Shown here piece by piece: positions 26,423-33,949 of a DNA stretch of 64,000 bases. Where the stretch lies: NCBI GenBank assembly GCA_027449965.1, contig DAIDKP010000002.1, positions 1 to 64,000 on the forward strand, written 5' to 3'. Both the position numbers and the translations under genes were made by a program. Positions within the stretch are counted from its first letter, which is position 1. Each line of letters begins with the position of its first letter. A model generated the notes under the pieces. It saw only the letters and a list, made by a program, of their open reading frames with translations, made no database searches and was not told the DNA's origin. The DNA comes from Acidobacteriaceae bacterium (GTDB taxonomy: Bacteria > Acidobacteriota > Terriglobia > Terriglobales > Acidobacteriaceae).

Positions 26423-27577
26423 GTGAAACGTATCTCTCCCAAACGCATCCCTACGAAACGAAAAAAAATCCGCGTCGGCATTCTCTACGGCGGACGCAGC
26501 GGCGAGCATGAAGTCTCCCTGCGCTCGGCCAGCTCCATCCTCGCCGCCATCGACCGCTGCCGCTTCGACGTCGTCCCCCTCGGCATCGACAAATCCGGTC
26601 ACTGGCTCACAGGCAGCTCTGCACGTGCGCTCCTCAGCGGCTCCTCGGCCAGCGATGCCGCACCAAATGCCGTGACCAGCGCAGTTCAGCTTCACGCCAG
26701 CGCCACTCAGCTTCCTGAGCCAATCTCTACCCGCTCCGTCGATCTCGTCTTCCCTGTACTCCACGGCACCTTCGGCGAAGACGGCACCATCCAGGGCTTG
26801 CTCGAACTCGCCGACATGCCCTACGTCGGCTCCGGCGTCCTCGGCTCCGCCGCCGGCATGGACAAGGACGTGATGAAGCGCCTTTTCGCACAGGCCGGCC
26901 TGCCCATCGTGCCCCACGTCACTTTGCGGCGCACCGAGTGGGAGGCTCATCCACGCAAAGCTGTCACCGCCATCGAGCGCGCGCTCCATTACCCACTCTT
27001 CGTCAAGCCCGCTAACCTCGGCTCTTCGGTCGGCATCAGCAAAGTGCATGATCGCTCGGAACTGGCTCCTGCGCTTACGCTTGCCGCTCGCTTTGACCGC
27101 AAGCTCGTCATTGAGCAGGGCGCGGCCTCCGGCACGAAACGCGCCCGCGAACTCGAAGTCGCCGTCCTCGGCAACGACTCGCCCACGGCCAGCGTCGTCG
27201 GCGAGATCATTCCCGGCAAGGAGTTTTACGACTACGAGGCGAAGTATCTTTCGGACACATCGGTACCCATCATTCCCGCCAAAATAACCGCCGCCGAATC
27301 CAAAAAAATTCGCGCCATGGCCATCGAGGCCTTTCGCGCCTGCGATCTGGCCGGCATGGCCCGTGTCGACTTCCTCATGGAACCGGACGGCAAGCGCCGC
27401 ATCTACCTCAACGAGGTCAACACCCTGCCCGGCTTCACCTCCATCAGCATGTACCCCAAGCTCTGGCAGGCCAGTGGCATTGCTTACTCCGATCTCATTA
27501 CGCGCCTCATCGAACTCGCGCTGGAGCGCCACGCCGAACGCGCCCGCACCAGCTTCACCTTTGCCGCTTCGGAGTAA
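26423..27577 (+). CDS. ddl: D-alanine--D-alanine ligase
   Basis: A 384-residue ATP-grasp enzyme. ILYGGRSGEHEVSLRSA is the family N-terminus; VFPVLHGTFGEDGTIQGLLE, PYVGSG, FVKPANLGSSVGISK and the Mg2+ motif YLNEVNTLPGFT are diagnostic. It joins two D-alanines for peptidoglycan precursors in the cytoplasm. A basic extension of about 15 residues precedes the core. The EFYDYEAKY segment matches the VanA/DdlA-like omega-loop region but nothing marks it as a D-Ala-D-Lac enzyme. It stands apart from a dcw cluster. Confidence 0.95.
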   Translation: MKRISPKRIPTKRKKIRVGILYGGRSGEHEVSLRSASSILAAIDRCRFDVVPLGIDKSGHWLTGSSARALLSGSSASDAAPNAVTSAVQLHASATQLPEPISTRSVDLVFPVLHGTFGEDGTIQGLLELADMPYVGSGVLGSAAGMDKDVMKRLFAQAGLPIVPHVTLRRTEWEAHPRKAVTAIERALHYPLFVKPANLGSSVGISKVHDRSELAPALTLAARFDRKLVIEQGAASGTKRARELEVAVLGNDSPTASVVGEIIPGKEFYDYEAKYLSDTSVPIIPAKITAAESKKIRAMAIEAFRACDLAGMARVDFLMEPDGKRRIYLNEVNTLPGFTSISMYPKLWQASGIAYSDLITRLIELALERHAERARTSFTFAASE

Positions 27578-27667
27578 ACTAGCCTCGCGGGAACCATCCC
27601 GCCCTCCGCGTTGTCTATTTTCTTAGCCCAAGGCTTCGCGCCGCGATTCCTTCCGCAAGGTGACCGC

Positions 27668-28174
27668 ATGACCCTGCTCGATGCTCCACGCTACGACGCT
27701 GAAAAAGCCCGTCTTCACGCACGCATTGCGCTTGGCTCCATCGCTGCGCTGGTTGTGCTCTTCATCGCCACCTGGCTTGCGCTCGGCCACCCCATTGAAG
27801 CTCCCTGGAACTGGTACAGCTACTGGCGTGCCCAGCGCGTGACCAACCAGTTCCTTGCTGCCGTCGAGCACAACGACATCACCCGCGCCTACGCTATCTG
27901 GAACAACGACCCCGACTGGCAACAGCACGCGGCGCGCTACTCCACCTATCCCTTCGATCGCTTCCAGCAGGACTGGGAAGCCAACAGCATGCGCAACGAA
28001 TACGGCACCATCGCCAGCCATCGCATCGTCGTCGCCAAGACCTGGGGATCAGCCGTCATCGTCGGCTCGCTCATCAACGGACGCAAGAGCCACGCGCTCT
28101 TTCTCGCCTGGGACCGCAGCACCCACACCCTCAGCTTCGCACCCGTTGAGCTCACCTTGCCCAGCAATAACTAG
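27668..28174 (+). CDS. Hypothetical membrane-anchored protein
   Basis: A 168-residue protein from ATG 27668. One N-terminal transmembrane helix (IALGSIAALVVLFIATWLAL) is followed by an extracytoplasmic domain of about 120 residues with aromatic-rich helices (YSYWRAQRVTNQFLAAVEHN, AYAIWNNDPDW) and a C-terminal beta hairpin. The pattern resembles a small NTF2/cystatin-like domain, but I do not recognise the family. It follows ddl by 90 nt. Its stop codon touches the second copy of the palindromic 3'-end element. Confidence 0.65.
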   Translation: MTLLDAPRYDAEKARLHARIALGSIAALVVLFIATWLALGHPIEAPWNWYSYWRAQRVTNQFLAAVEHNDITRAYAIWNNDPDWQQHAARYSTYPFDRFQQDWEANSMRNEYGTIASHRIVVAKTWGSAVIVGSLINGRKSHALFLAWDRSTHTLSFAPVELTLPSNN

Positions 28175-28224
28175 GTCCTGTTCACACGACCGGGGCATCA
28201 CCGTCCGCGTAGCGTGAACAGACC
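28174..28224. repeat. Palindromic 3'-end element, copy 2
   Basis: GGTCCTGTTCAC (28174-28185) pairs with GTGAACAGACC (28214-28224) with one bulged C. The loop (ACGACCGGGGCATCACCGTC...) is nearly identical to copy 1 at 19575. It starts at the stop codon of the preceding gene and lies between convergent genes. Conservation of stem and loop supports a true dispersed element. Confidence 0.6.
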
Positions 28225-28242
28225 CCAATCACAGCCCGGTAA

Positions 28243-29187
28243 CTACCCCAGCTCCGCCAGCGTCTTCTCCAGACTCGCCGGGTCTTCCACGTTCAGGCAC
28301 TTCTGCTCGCGGTCGATCTGCCGCATCAGCCCCGAGAGCACCTTGCCCGGACCTACTTCCACCAGAACCTCCGCGCCCAGTTCCAGCAGGGCCGCTACGC
28401 AGCTCACCCAGCGCACCGTGCCCGTCACCTGCTCCGTCAGCGCGCGCTTCGCGTCCGCCGCCGTCATCAGCAGCGCGCCCGTCACATTCGCCGCCACCGG
28501 AAACCCCGGATCGTCCAGCGCAATCTCGCCCAGCACGCGCTCTACCTCGCGCTCAGCCGGCTCCATCAGCGCGCAGTGGAACGGCGCGCTCACCGGCAGC
28601 GGGACCACGCGCCGCGCGCCGCGCGCCTTCAGCGCCTCGGCGGCGCGTTCCACGGCAGCCTTCGCGCCTGAAATCACCGTCTGATCCGGCGAATTGAAGT
28701 TCGCCGCCGCCACCACCAGTCCCGTCTCCGCAGCCACCTCCGCGCATACCGTCGCAATCGTCCCTGCATCCAGCGCCAGCACTGCCGCCATCGCGCCCTC
28801 ACCGGCCGGCACTGCCAACTGCATCGCCCGGCCGCGCGCCTTCACCGCTCTCACCGCGTCGGCAAACTCAAGCGTGCCCGCAGCCACATGCGCCGACCAC
28901 TCGCCCAGCGAATGCCCCGCCGCCAGCCATGCATTCACTCCGTGCGCCGTCAAGACGCGATACGCCGCGACAGAAACGGTCAGAATCGCCGGCTGGGTAT
29001 TCTCCGTCAGCCGCAGCTCGTCCTCCGGCCCATCCAGAAAGATCCGGCTCAGCGGAAATTGAAGCGCCTCATCGGCCTCGGCAAAGGTCTCCGCCGCCAT
29101 CGGAAACGCCTCGGCCAGCGCGCGACCCATGCCTACCACCTGCGAACCCTGCCCGGGAAACAGCAATCCAACGTTCTTTTTGCTCAT
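28243..29187 (-). CDS. fabD: Malonyl-CoA:ACP transacylase
   Basis: A 314-residue protein. LLFPGQGSQVVGMG is the family start, the nucleophile Ser is in GHSLGEWSA, and the catalytic His in SAPFHCALM; the malonate-binding Arg region is KARGRAMQ. It loads malonyl groups onto ACP for fatty-acid synthesis. It is the last gene of a leftward run after the FliB-like gene (12-nt gap) and is not beside other fab genes in this window. Confidence 0.95.
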   Translation of the reverse strand: MSKKNVGLLFPGQGSQVVGMGRALAEAFPMAAETFAEADEALQFPLSRIFLDGPEDELRLTENTQPAILTVSVAAYRVLTAHGVNAWLAAGHSLGEWSAHVAAGTLEFADAVRAVKARGRAMQLAVPAGEGAMAAVLALDAGTIATVCAEVAAETGLVVAAANFNSPDQTVISGAKAAVERAAEALKARGARRVVPLPVSAPFHCALMEPAEREVERVLGEIALDDPGFPVAANVTGALLMTAADAKRALTEQVTGTVRWVSCVAALLELGAEVLVEVGPGKVLSGLMRQIDREQKCLNVEDPASLEKTLAELG

Positions 29188-29199
29188 ATCTTCTGCATT

Positions 29200-30672
29200 C
29201 TATGCCATCATGCGGGTTTTCTGGTGACTGTGCTCTGTCCTTCCAGCGCACTCCAGCAGCAGTCCCGCAAAACTGCCGGAATCCGTCCAATGCGCCTCGT
29301 CCAGCATCCTTGCCGAAGTCGCCAGAAACTCTGCGTGATGATCCACCATGCGACTGTAGTTCTGCACCAGCCGGACGGCGTGCTCGGTCGAGAAACCGTG
29401 TCCCCGCGTTGCCGCCACGCCAATCAGCAGCGTGCGAAGAACGACAAAATGCGTCACCAGCGCGTGAAAATCCTCTTTTGGATCAGGCTGATTCCAGCTT
29501 TTGCCAAATGGGAATCCACTTCGATCCAGCGCATGCTCAAGATAGTTCTCAAGCAGCCAGGGATGCGCTTCCATCCATGGCGCAAAAATATCACTCTCGG
29601 CACGCAGCCAGCCCGGAGTCAGACTCTCCGGCGTCATCCCCGGTTGATAGCCGATGCCATCCAGAAAAGCCTTGAAGTCGTCCAGAAAGCGCAGGCTGTT
29701 CATCACTCGCCCCAGCCGCTGATTCACCAGCCCAAACGTCAATGCCAGTTGCATCGTCGGCTGGCCTGCAACCTGAGCCAAAGCTGGCAGCAGCGTCCCG
29801 ATTCCGGCCAGTCGGCCAAACTCCCCAAGCAGCGCCGAGAATTTCTGTGCAGCGCCGGAATCCAGGATCGGCAGCAAGGTCTTCAGACGATCAGCGAACA
29901 CACCCATCAGCCACATGCGTTCGCCCAGTGAATAGCGACGATCACGCAGCAGCAGTCGCAGAAAGTTACGCGTCAGGCCCAGAGTCACTTCCGCAAATCG
30001 AGCCACGTCGAAGTGGGCAGCATCGGCGACAGCGATCGCATGCAAACTCTGTTTCAACCACGCATCATACCTGGTCGCAAATTCGGGCGCGGCAGTTTTT
30101 TCGTCAGTGACTTCACTTCCGTCCGTCGCTTTGGCCAGCAGCACCCGCCGAGCTGCTTCCGGGCAGGAGAGATGCAGGGTTATCTCGAAGCGTCCCGTGG
30201 GCGACTTTCTCTCAATGCGCGGATACGTCCGGCAGTTTGGTGATAATCCTTCTTCGCCCAGTGCCTGCTGGATGCCGCACCACTTTTCTTCCGTCAGGAA
30301 TGGGCACTCCAAAGCCTCGTTCAGCAGAATCCGTGCGTACGCTTGTTGCCTGCCCGGCTCCGGCAGAACAACAACGGACTCCTGCACCACCTGTCCCAAC
30401 AGGCTTTCGGCTGGAATCAATTGATAGCGCTCATACGTCGCCTGGTCCAGACGCAGGTCCCATGCCTTGCAGCAGCTATCCTCGCAGGCTGGCCCCACGC
30501 ATTGAAAACCCTCCGCATAGTCCAGCCGCGGAAGAATTGCTCCTGGTGCAAGTGGCAGAGAGCGGTCGTCGATCGGTGGCGCCACCGAAGGCAAGGCTGG
30601 AATCTGACCCAACCCCGGCACAATCGTCGGCATAATTGGACCCTGCGTCAAGGGATAGGAAGATCGAGCCAT
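29200..30672 (-). CDS. FliB-like (flagellin lysine-N-methylase family) protein
   Basis: About 490 residues from ATG 30672; ATG at the MPTIVPG position is an alternative. The Cys-rich N-terminal module FQCVGPACEDSCCKAW (Cys58, 63, 67, 68) and the later CPFLTEEKWCGIQ and NCRTYPR blocks are those of the FliB/YkgJ-type metal-cluster family. The remainder is mostly helical. FliB methylates flagellin lysines in Salmonella. No flagellar gene is visible here, so another target, such as a pilin or surface protein, is possible. It lies between a rhomboid-like gene and fabD on the same strand. Confidence 0.78.
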   Translation of the reverse strand: MARSSYPLTQGPIMPTIVPGLGQIPALPSVAPPIDDRSLPLAPGAILPRLDYAEGFQCVGPACEDSCCKAWDLRLDQATYERYQLIPAESLLGQVVQESVVVLPEPGRQQAYARILLNEALECPFLTEEKWCGIQQALGEEGLSPNCRTYPRIERKSPTGRFEITLHLSCPEAARRVLLAKATDGSEVTDEKTAAPEFATRYDAWLKQSLHAIAVADAAHFDVARFAEVTLGLTRNFLRLLLRDRRYSLGERMWLMGVFADRLKTLLPILDSGAAQKFSALLGEFGRLAGIGTLLPALAQVAGQPTMQLALTFGLVNQRLGRVMNSLRFLDDFKAFLDGIGYQPGMTPESLTPGWLRAESDIFAPWMEAHPWLLENYLEHALDRSGFPFGKSWNQPDPKEDFHALVTHFVVLRTLLIGVAATRGHGFSTEHAVRLVQNYSRMVDHHAEFLATSARMLDEAHWTDSGSFAGLLLECAGRTEHSHQKTRMMA

Positions 30673-30748
30673 GCTCAGATCGCTGGCAGTTCCCGACCCA
30701 CGCAGAAGAGAAAAGCATTAGGGAAAACTCATTCGGCCCGCGCCCGCC

Positions 30749-31573
30749 TCAGTTCCACCGGCTCCGATCATTTCCGGAACGGTCATCCTCATCGATCAGC
30801 CGTCCCCGGCTGTCAAATCGCACCGTCCGCCCCTGCTTGCGCATATACACCTCAAAGCGCGACGCAGCCCGTCGCCGCTTCCACCGGTAGTAGCGATTGC
30901 GCAGCCCGTACCACCCCTCGCTCACGCTGAAAAACAGCCCCTTGCGCGGTGCCCAGCGCAGATACAGATACGCAGCCAGTCCACCACCCAGTTGCGCAAA
31001 GGCATACATGCGCTGATCGCCAAAAGTCTCCGCCAGCGCAATCAGGCCGTAGAGAACCGCCAGATACTTCGCCTTGATGCCCAGCACGAAGAAAAGCTGA
31101 AACTCCATGTCGCCATAGAGGATTCCAATGGCCGTAATCAGTCCGAAGATGCCGCCCATGCACCCGGTCAGGATCGCCATATCGCCGAAGTGGCCAGTCG
31201 CAAGCTCCAGCGCATAGATAGCGACCGCGGTCAAAGCCGAGCCAATCACTGACGCGGCATACAAACCCATCACCCACTTGCCTGGGTGGAACGACTCCAG
31301 GAAACCTGCAATGAACCACAGCGAAAGCAGCTCCAGCGCTGTCCCCAGCAGGGAAAGATGGATAAAGCTGTACGTCAGCGGTTGCCAAAGCATTCCATGC
31401 AGAAAATACGGCGGCAAGAGCCCCAGCCAGCCAGGAAGCAATCCACTGCCGGGCAGATGCAGGGCATCGGCCACCAGCAGGACAAAATACGCAGCCAGAT
31501 TCCACAGAATCAGCTTGCGTGTGGCTCCGGAAAACTCCGGAAAAGCGAACTGTACGGAACGATAGCCGGGCAT
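30749..31573 (-). CDS. Rhomboid-like membrane protein lacking catalytic residues
   Basis: A 274-residue protein with six or so TM helices in rhomboid order: WQPLTYSFIHLS (loop L1/TM2), ALELLSLWFIAG, then TGCMGGIFGL (TM4) and FAQLGGGLAAYLYLR (TM6). Active rhomboids have GxSG in TM4 and His in TM6. Here the Ser position is Met139 (G-C-M-G) and the His position is Gln194. A basic, cytoplasmic-looking tail of about 65 residues (WKRRRAASRFEVYMRKQG) follows TM6. It is most likely a pseudoprotease that binds membrane proteins. It lies 59 nt after an M28 peptidase gene and before the FliB-like gene. Confidence 0.78.
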   Translation of the reverse strand: MPGYRSVQFAFPEFSGATRKLILWNLAAYFVLLVADALHLPGSGLLPGWLGLLPPYFLHGMLWQPLTYSFIHLSLLGTALELLSLWFIAGFLESFHPGKWVMGLYAASVIGSALTAVAIYALELATGHFGDMAILTGCMGGIFGLITAIGILYGDMEFQLFFVLGIKAKYLAVLYGLIALAETFGDQRMYAFAQLGGGLAAYLYLRWAPRKGLFFSVSEGWYGLRNRYYRWKRRRAASRFEVYMRKQGRTVRFDSRGRLIDEDDRSGNDRSRWN

Positions 31574-31632
31574 GGGTCTCTTTCGTCAGGTTACATCCGC
31601 ACTTGCCGCACTGTCATTCCGGGGGCGGGATT

Positions 31633-33150
31633 TTACTTCGCCGTTTCCCACGGATGCTTCGCGCCGCCGGGCGTTCCCGCAGGCACTTCCACCGTCGTCA
31701 CAACGCTGGCATGGCCAGCCGCATCCACCGTGCGCACGCCAAAGATTACATTGTCCTTGGAAACGGGCACCGTCACCTGGACTGGCTGCGCGCCCGATGC
31801 CGGAATGGCCTTGCCGTACTGCCAGTCCGCGGCATCCGTCACGCGCCACACCAGTTGATAGTGGAAGGCCCGGGAAGGCTCTGGTTCCGGTGCATTCCAG
31901 CTCAGCGTGGTTCCGTTTTCCAGCCGCTCGGCATGGATTCGCAGGCCGCGCGGCGCGCTCGGTGCTGCGGCCAGAGTCGCTAGTGTCGCCGCATTCAGCC
32001 GCGCCACATTCGCCACATAGCGAAAGTCTACAAACTTCAGCAGATCGCCATACTGCACACCGTTTTCCACGCGTACATTCTGGTGCTGATGGTGAAAGTT
32101 TTCTCGCCACTCCGTCACGCGCACTGCGGCAAATCCCTGCTGATTAAAGCTCATGTGGTCGCCGCCGCGCAGATAGCGATCCGGCCTGGCTACCAGAAAC
32201 ACCCCAAACTTCGGCTCGCCGTGCAAGCCGTTCAGATATGTCCTGGCCGCGGCGTCCATCGCGCGAGCAAGCTGCCGACTCGGCGCGTCGTCCATCAGCC
32301 CCAGTGCGCGAATGCGTCGCGTCTGCTCCGGCGTGGCCGTCGTCGGAACGCCCTCGGAGAAAACGCGAACCACGTCCTTCCGCTGCAGGCTGTCTCCCGG
32401 CGTCGTATCGCCGCCCACAATGTCGTTGTTCAGCACCCCGGCCAGATTCCATCCCCGGCTGCGCGCCAGCTCCGCCAGATGTCCCGATCCGTACAATCCC
32501 TGCTCTTCTCCGGCGACGGCGACAAAGACCAGCGTGCCCGGCCAGCCAGCCTTGCGGCTCGCTGCCGCGAGCACCCGCGCCGACTCCAGAGAAACCGCGA
32601 CGCCGGAAGCGTCATCGTTTGCACCCGGAGCAGCTCCATGATCGTCCATGATCGCAGTATTCCGGGAGTCGTAGTGCCCGGTCACCAGAAACATCGCTCC
32701 GTTTGGCTCGCTTCCGCGCAAAATCGCATACACATTCGTAAGCGTTGTGGGTCGTGCCACACGGCCCGACACCGGCTGCACAAAGGTATCTCGCTTCACC
32801 TCCAGGCATCCACCACACTGCTGGCTGATCGACTCAAACTGCGCGTAAATCCAATCCGCCGCCGCGGTCACGCCCTGTCCCTGTGGCAGGTCTGTCTCCA
32901 TGCTGGAGAGCGTGCTGCGCGTGCCAAACGCAACCAGCGTCGCAATCGTCTTCTCGATTCGCACTGCTGAAATCTGCCGCAGCGCTGCGGAGATTTGCGG
33001 GTCAGCCGGCGCGGCGGTCAGCGGCGCGCCATAGGCCCGATAATCTGGCACGACCTGCGTTGTCGTCGTGGCTTTTACCTCTCCCGCCACACTTGCCCCG
33101 CAGAGAACAACCGCGGCACACACTCCACTCATCCGACTCCAGCGCTTCAC
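31633..33150 (-). CDS. Secreted M28-family aminopeptidase with C-terminal FnIII-like domain
   Basis: GAGAGG lies 10 nt before a GTG at 33150, which yields MKRWSRMSGVCAAVVL, a good signal peptide; the frame is also open from ATG 33189. The 505-residue product has the M28 zinc ligands: TGHYDSRN, GANDDASG, AVAGEEQGLYGS, NNDIVGG and a late FHHQHQN. The last 90 residues (RLENGTTLSWNAPEPEP, VFGVRTVDAAGH-like) look like a fibronectin III domain. It should remove N-terminal amino acids from peptides in the periplasm or outside. First gene of a leftward run with the rhomboid-like, FliB-like and fabD genes. Confidence 0.88.
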   Translation of the reverse strand: MKRWSRMSGVCAAVVLCGASVAGEVKATTTTQVVPDYRAYGAPLTAAPADPQISAALRQISAVRIEKTIATLVAFGTRSTLSSMETDLPQGQGVTAAADWIYAQFESISQQCGGCLEVKRDTFVQPVSGRVARPTTLTNVYAILRGSEPNGAMFLVTGHYDSRNTAIMDDHGAAPGANDDASGVAVSLESARVLAAASRKAGWPGTLVFVAVAGEEQGLYGSGHLAELARSRGWNLAGVLNNDIVGGDTTPGDSLQRKDVVRVFSEGVPTTATPEQTRRIRALGLMDDAPSRQLARAMDAAARTYLNGLHGEPKFGVFLVARPDRYLRGGDHMSFNQQGFAAVRVTEWRENFHHQHQNVRVENGVQYGDLLKFVDFRYVANVARLNAATLATLAAAPSAPRGLRIHAERLENGTTLSWNAPEPEPSRAFHYQLVWRVTDAADWQYGKAIPASGAQPVQVTVPVSKDNVIFGVRTVDAAGHASVVTTVEVPAGTPGGAKHPWETAK

Positions 33151-33360
33151 TGTTTTGTATCCTCTCCGGCTCAAGATCCCCATCTGCATCGGATACAGGA
33201 CTCGAGATGCTGCGGGACCTGCCCAGGGCTTGACCCGGGGAAGCCATTCGCCTCAAACTAGCCAAGTCAGGGCTGCATCCTGATGCCATCATAAATTGCC
33301 GTGCCGCAATTGGCGGACGGCTTCCGTCCGCTATCGAGATACCTGGAGGATTTGCCTGCT

Positions 33361-33558
33361 ATGCCGGATTGTTCTGAGTGCGAAAGCCCGCTGGACATTG
33401 ACGAAGAGATTGTCGAGGAAGGCGACATCGTGGTTTGTGATGAATGCGGCGCGCAATATGAAATTGTTGCCATCGATCCACTGGAGCTGGCCGCTGTCGA
33501 TCCCGATGACCTGGATGAAGAGGATGAAGACCTGTACGAGGAAGGCGAAGAAGAATGA
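33361..33558 (+). CDS. LysW-like acidic zinc-ribbon protein, orphan
   Basis: A 65-residue protein from ATG 33361 with GGAGG upstream. Two CxxC knuckles (Cys4/7 and Cys26/29) and CDECGAQYEIVAIDPLEL match the amino-group carrier protein LysW of the AAA lysine/ornithine pathway (usual core CxxCGAxxEVVxLDPL). The C-terminal third is almost all Asp/Glu and ends in Glu, but the LysW tail EDWGE is absent (EEGEEE instead). No LysX-type ligase or other lys/arg gene is near. Its stop overlaps the next gene by 4 nt (ATGA). It may be a carrier or simply a zinc-ribbon protein. Confidence 0.75.
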   Translation: MPDCSECESPLDIDEEIVEEGDIVVCDECGAQYEIVAIDPLELAAVDPDDLDEEDEDLYEEGEEE

Positions 33559-33941
33559 CCGCACCGGGATCATCCTCGGAGCAGCGTGGCGTCATCTTTC
33601 GCCGCGCTTTGTCCGCCTTCGTGCTTGTGCTGGCCTGCGCCATTCTGCTGTCCACCTCACTCACTCAAGCACAAAACTTCAGCCGTCGCGATATCGAGGG
33701 CATCGTCATCGATAATCACGGTCAAACTGTCAGCGGCGCAACTGTGTTTCTCCAAGACCTGAAGACCAAAAACATCCGCAGCTTCACCAGCACCGAGAAA
33801 GGCGACTTCCGTTTTGCTCAGATCGGAATGATCGACGACTATCAGGTGTGGGCGCAAAAGGGAAAGCTCAAAAGCGGCGTAAAAGGCATCAGTTCCTTTG
33901 ATTCACGTACAGAACTGCACTTTGAGCTGAAGCTGAAGTAG
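33555..33941 (+). CDS. Small secreted protein with carboxypeptidase-regulatory-like domain
   Basis: A 128-residue protein. An N-terminal signal/TM segment (FRRALSAFVLVLACAILL) ends near TQAQ, followed by one CarboxypepD_reg/transthyretin-like beta-sandwich: IEGIVIDNHGQTVSGATVFL, then FTSTEKGDFRFAQIG and the last strands. The start codon overlaps the stop of the LysW-like gene, so the two are probably translationally coupled. Such domains usually bind or present other proteins and carry no catalysis alone. It converges with gluQ. Confidence 0.8.
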   Translation: MTAPGSSSEQRGVIFRRALSAFVLVLACAILLSTSLTQAQNFSRRDIEGIVIDNHGQTVSGATVFLQDLKTKNIRSFTSTEKGDFRFAQIGMIDDYQVWAQKGKLKSGVKGISSFDSRTELHFELKLK

Positions 33942-33949
33942 CTGTTCCT

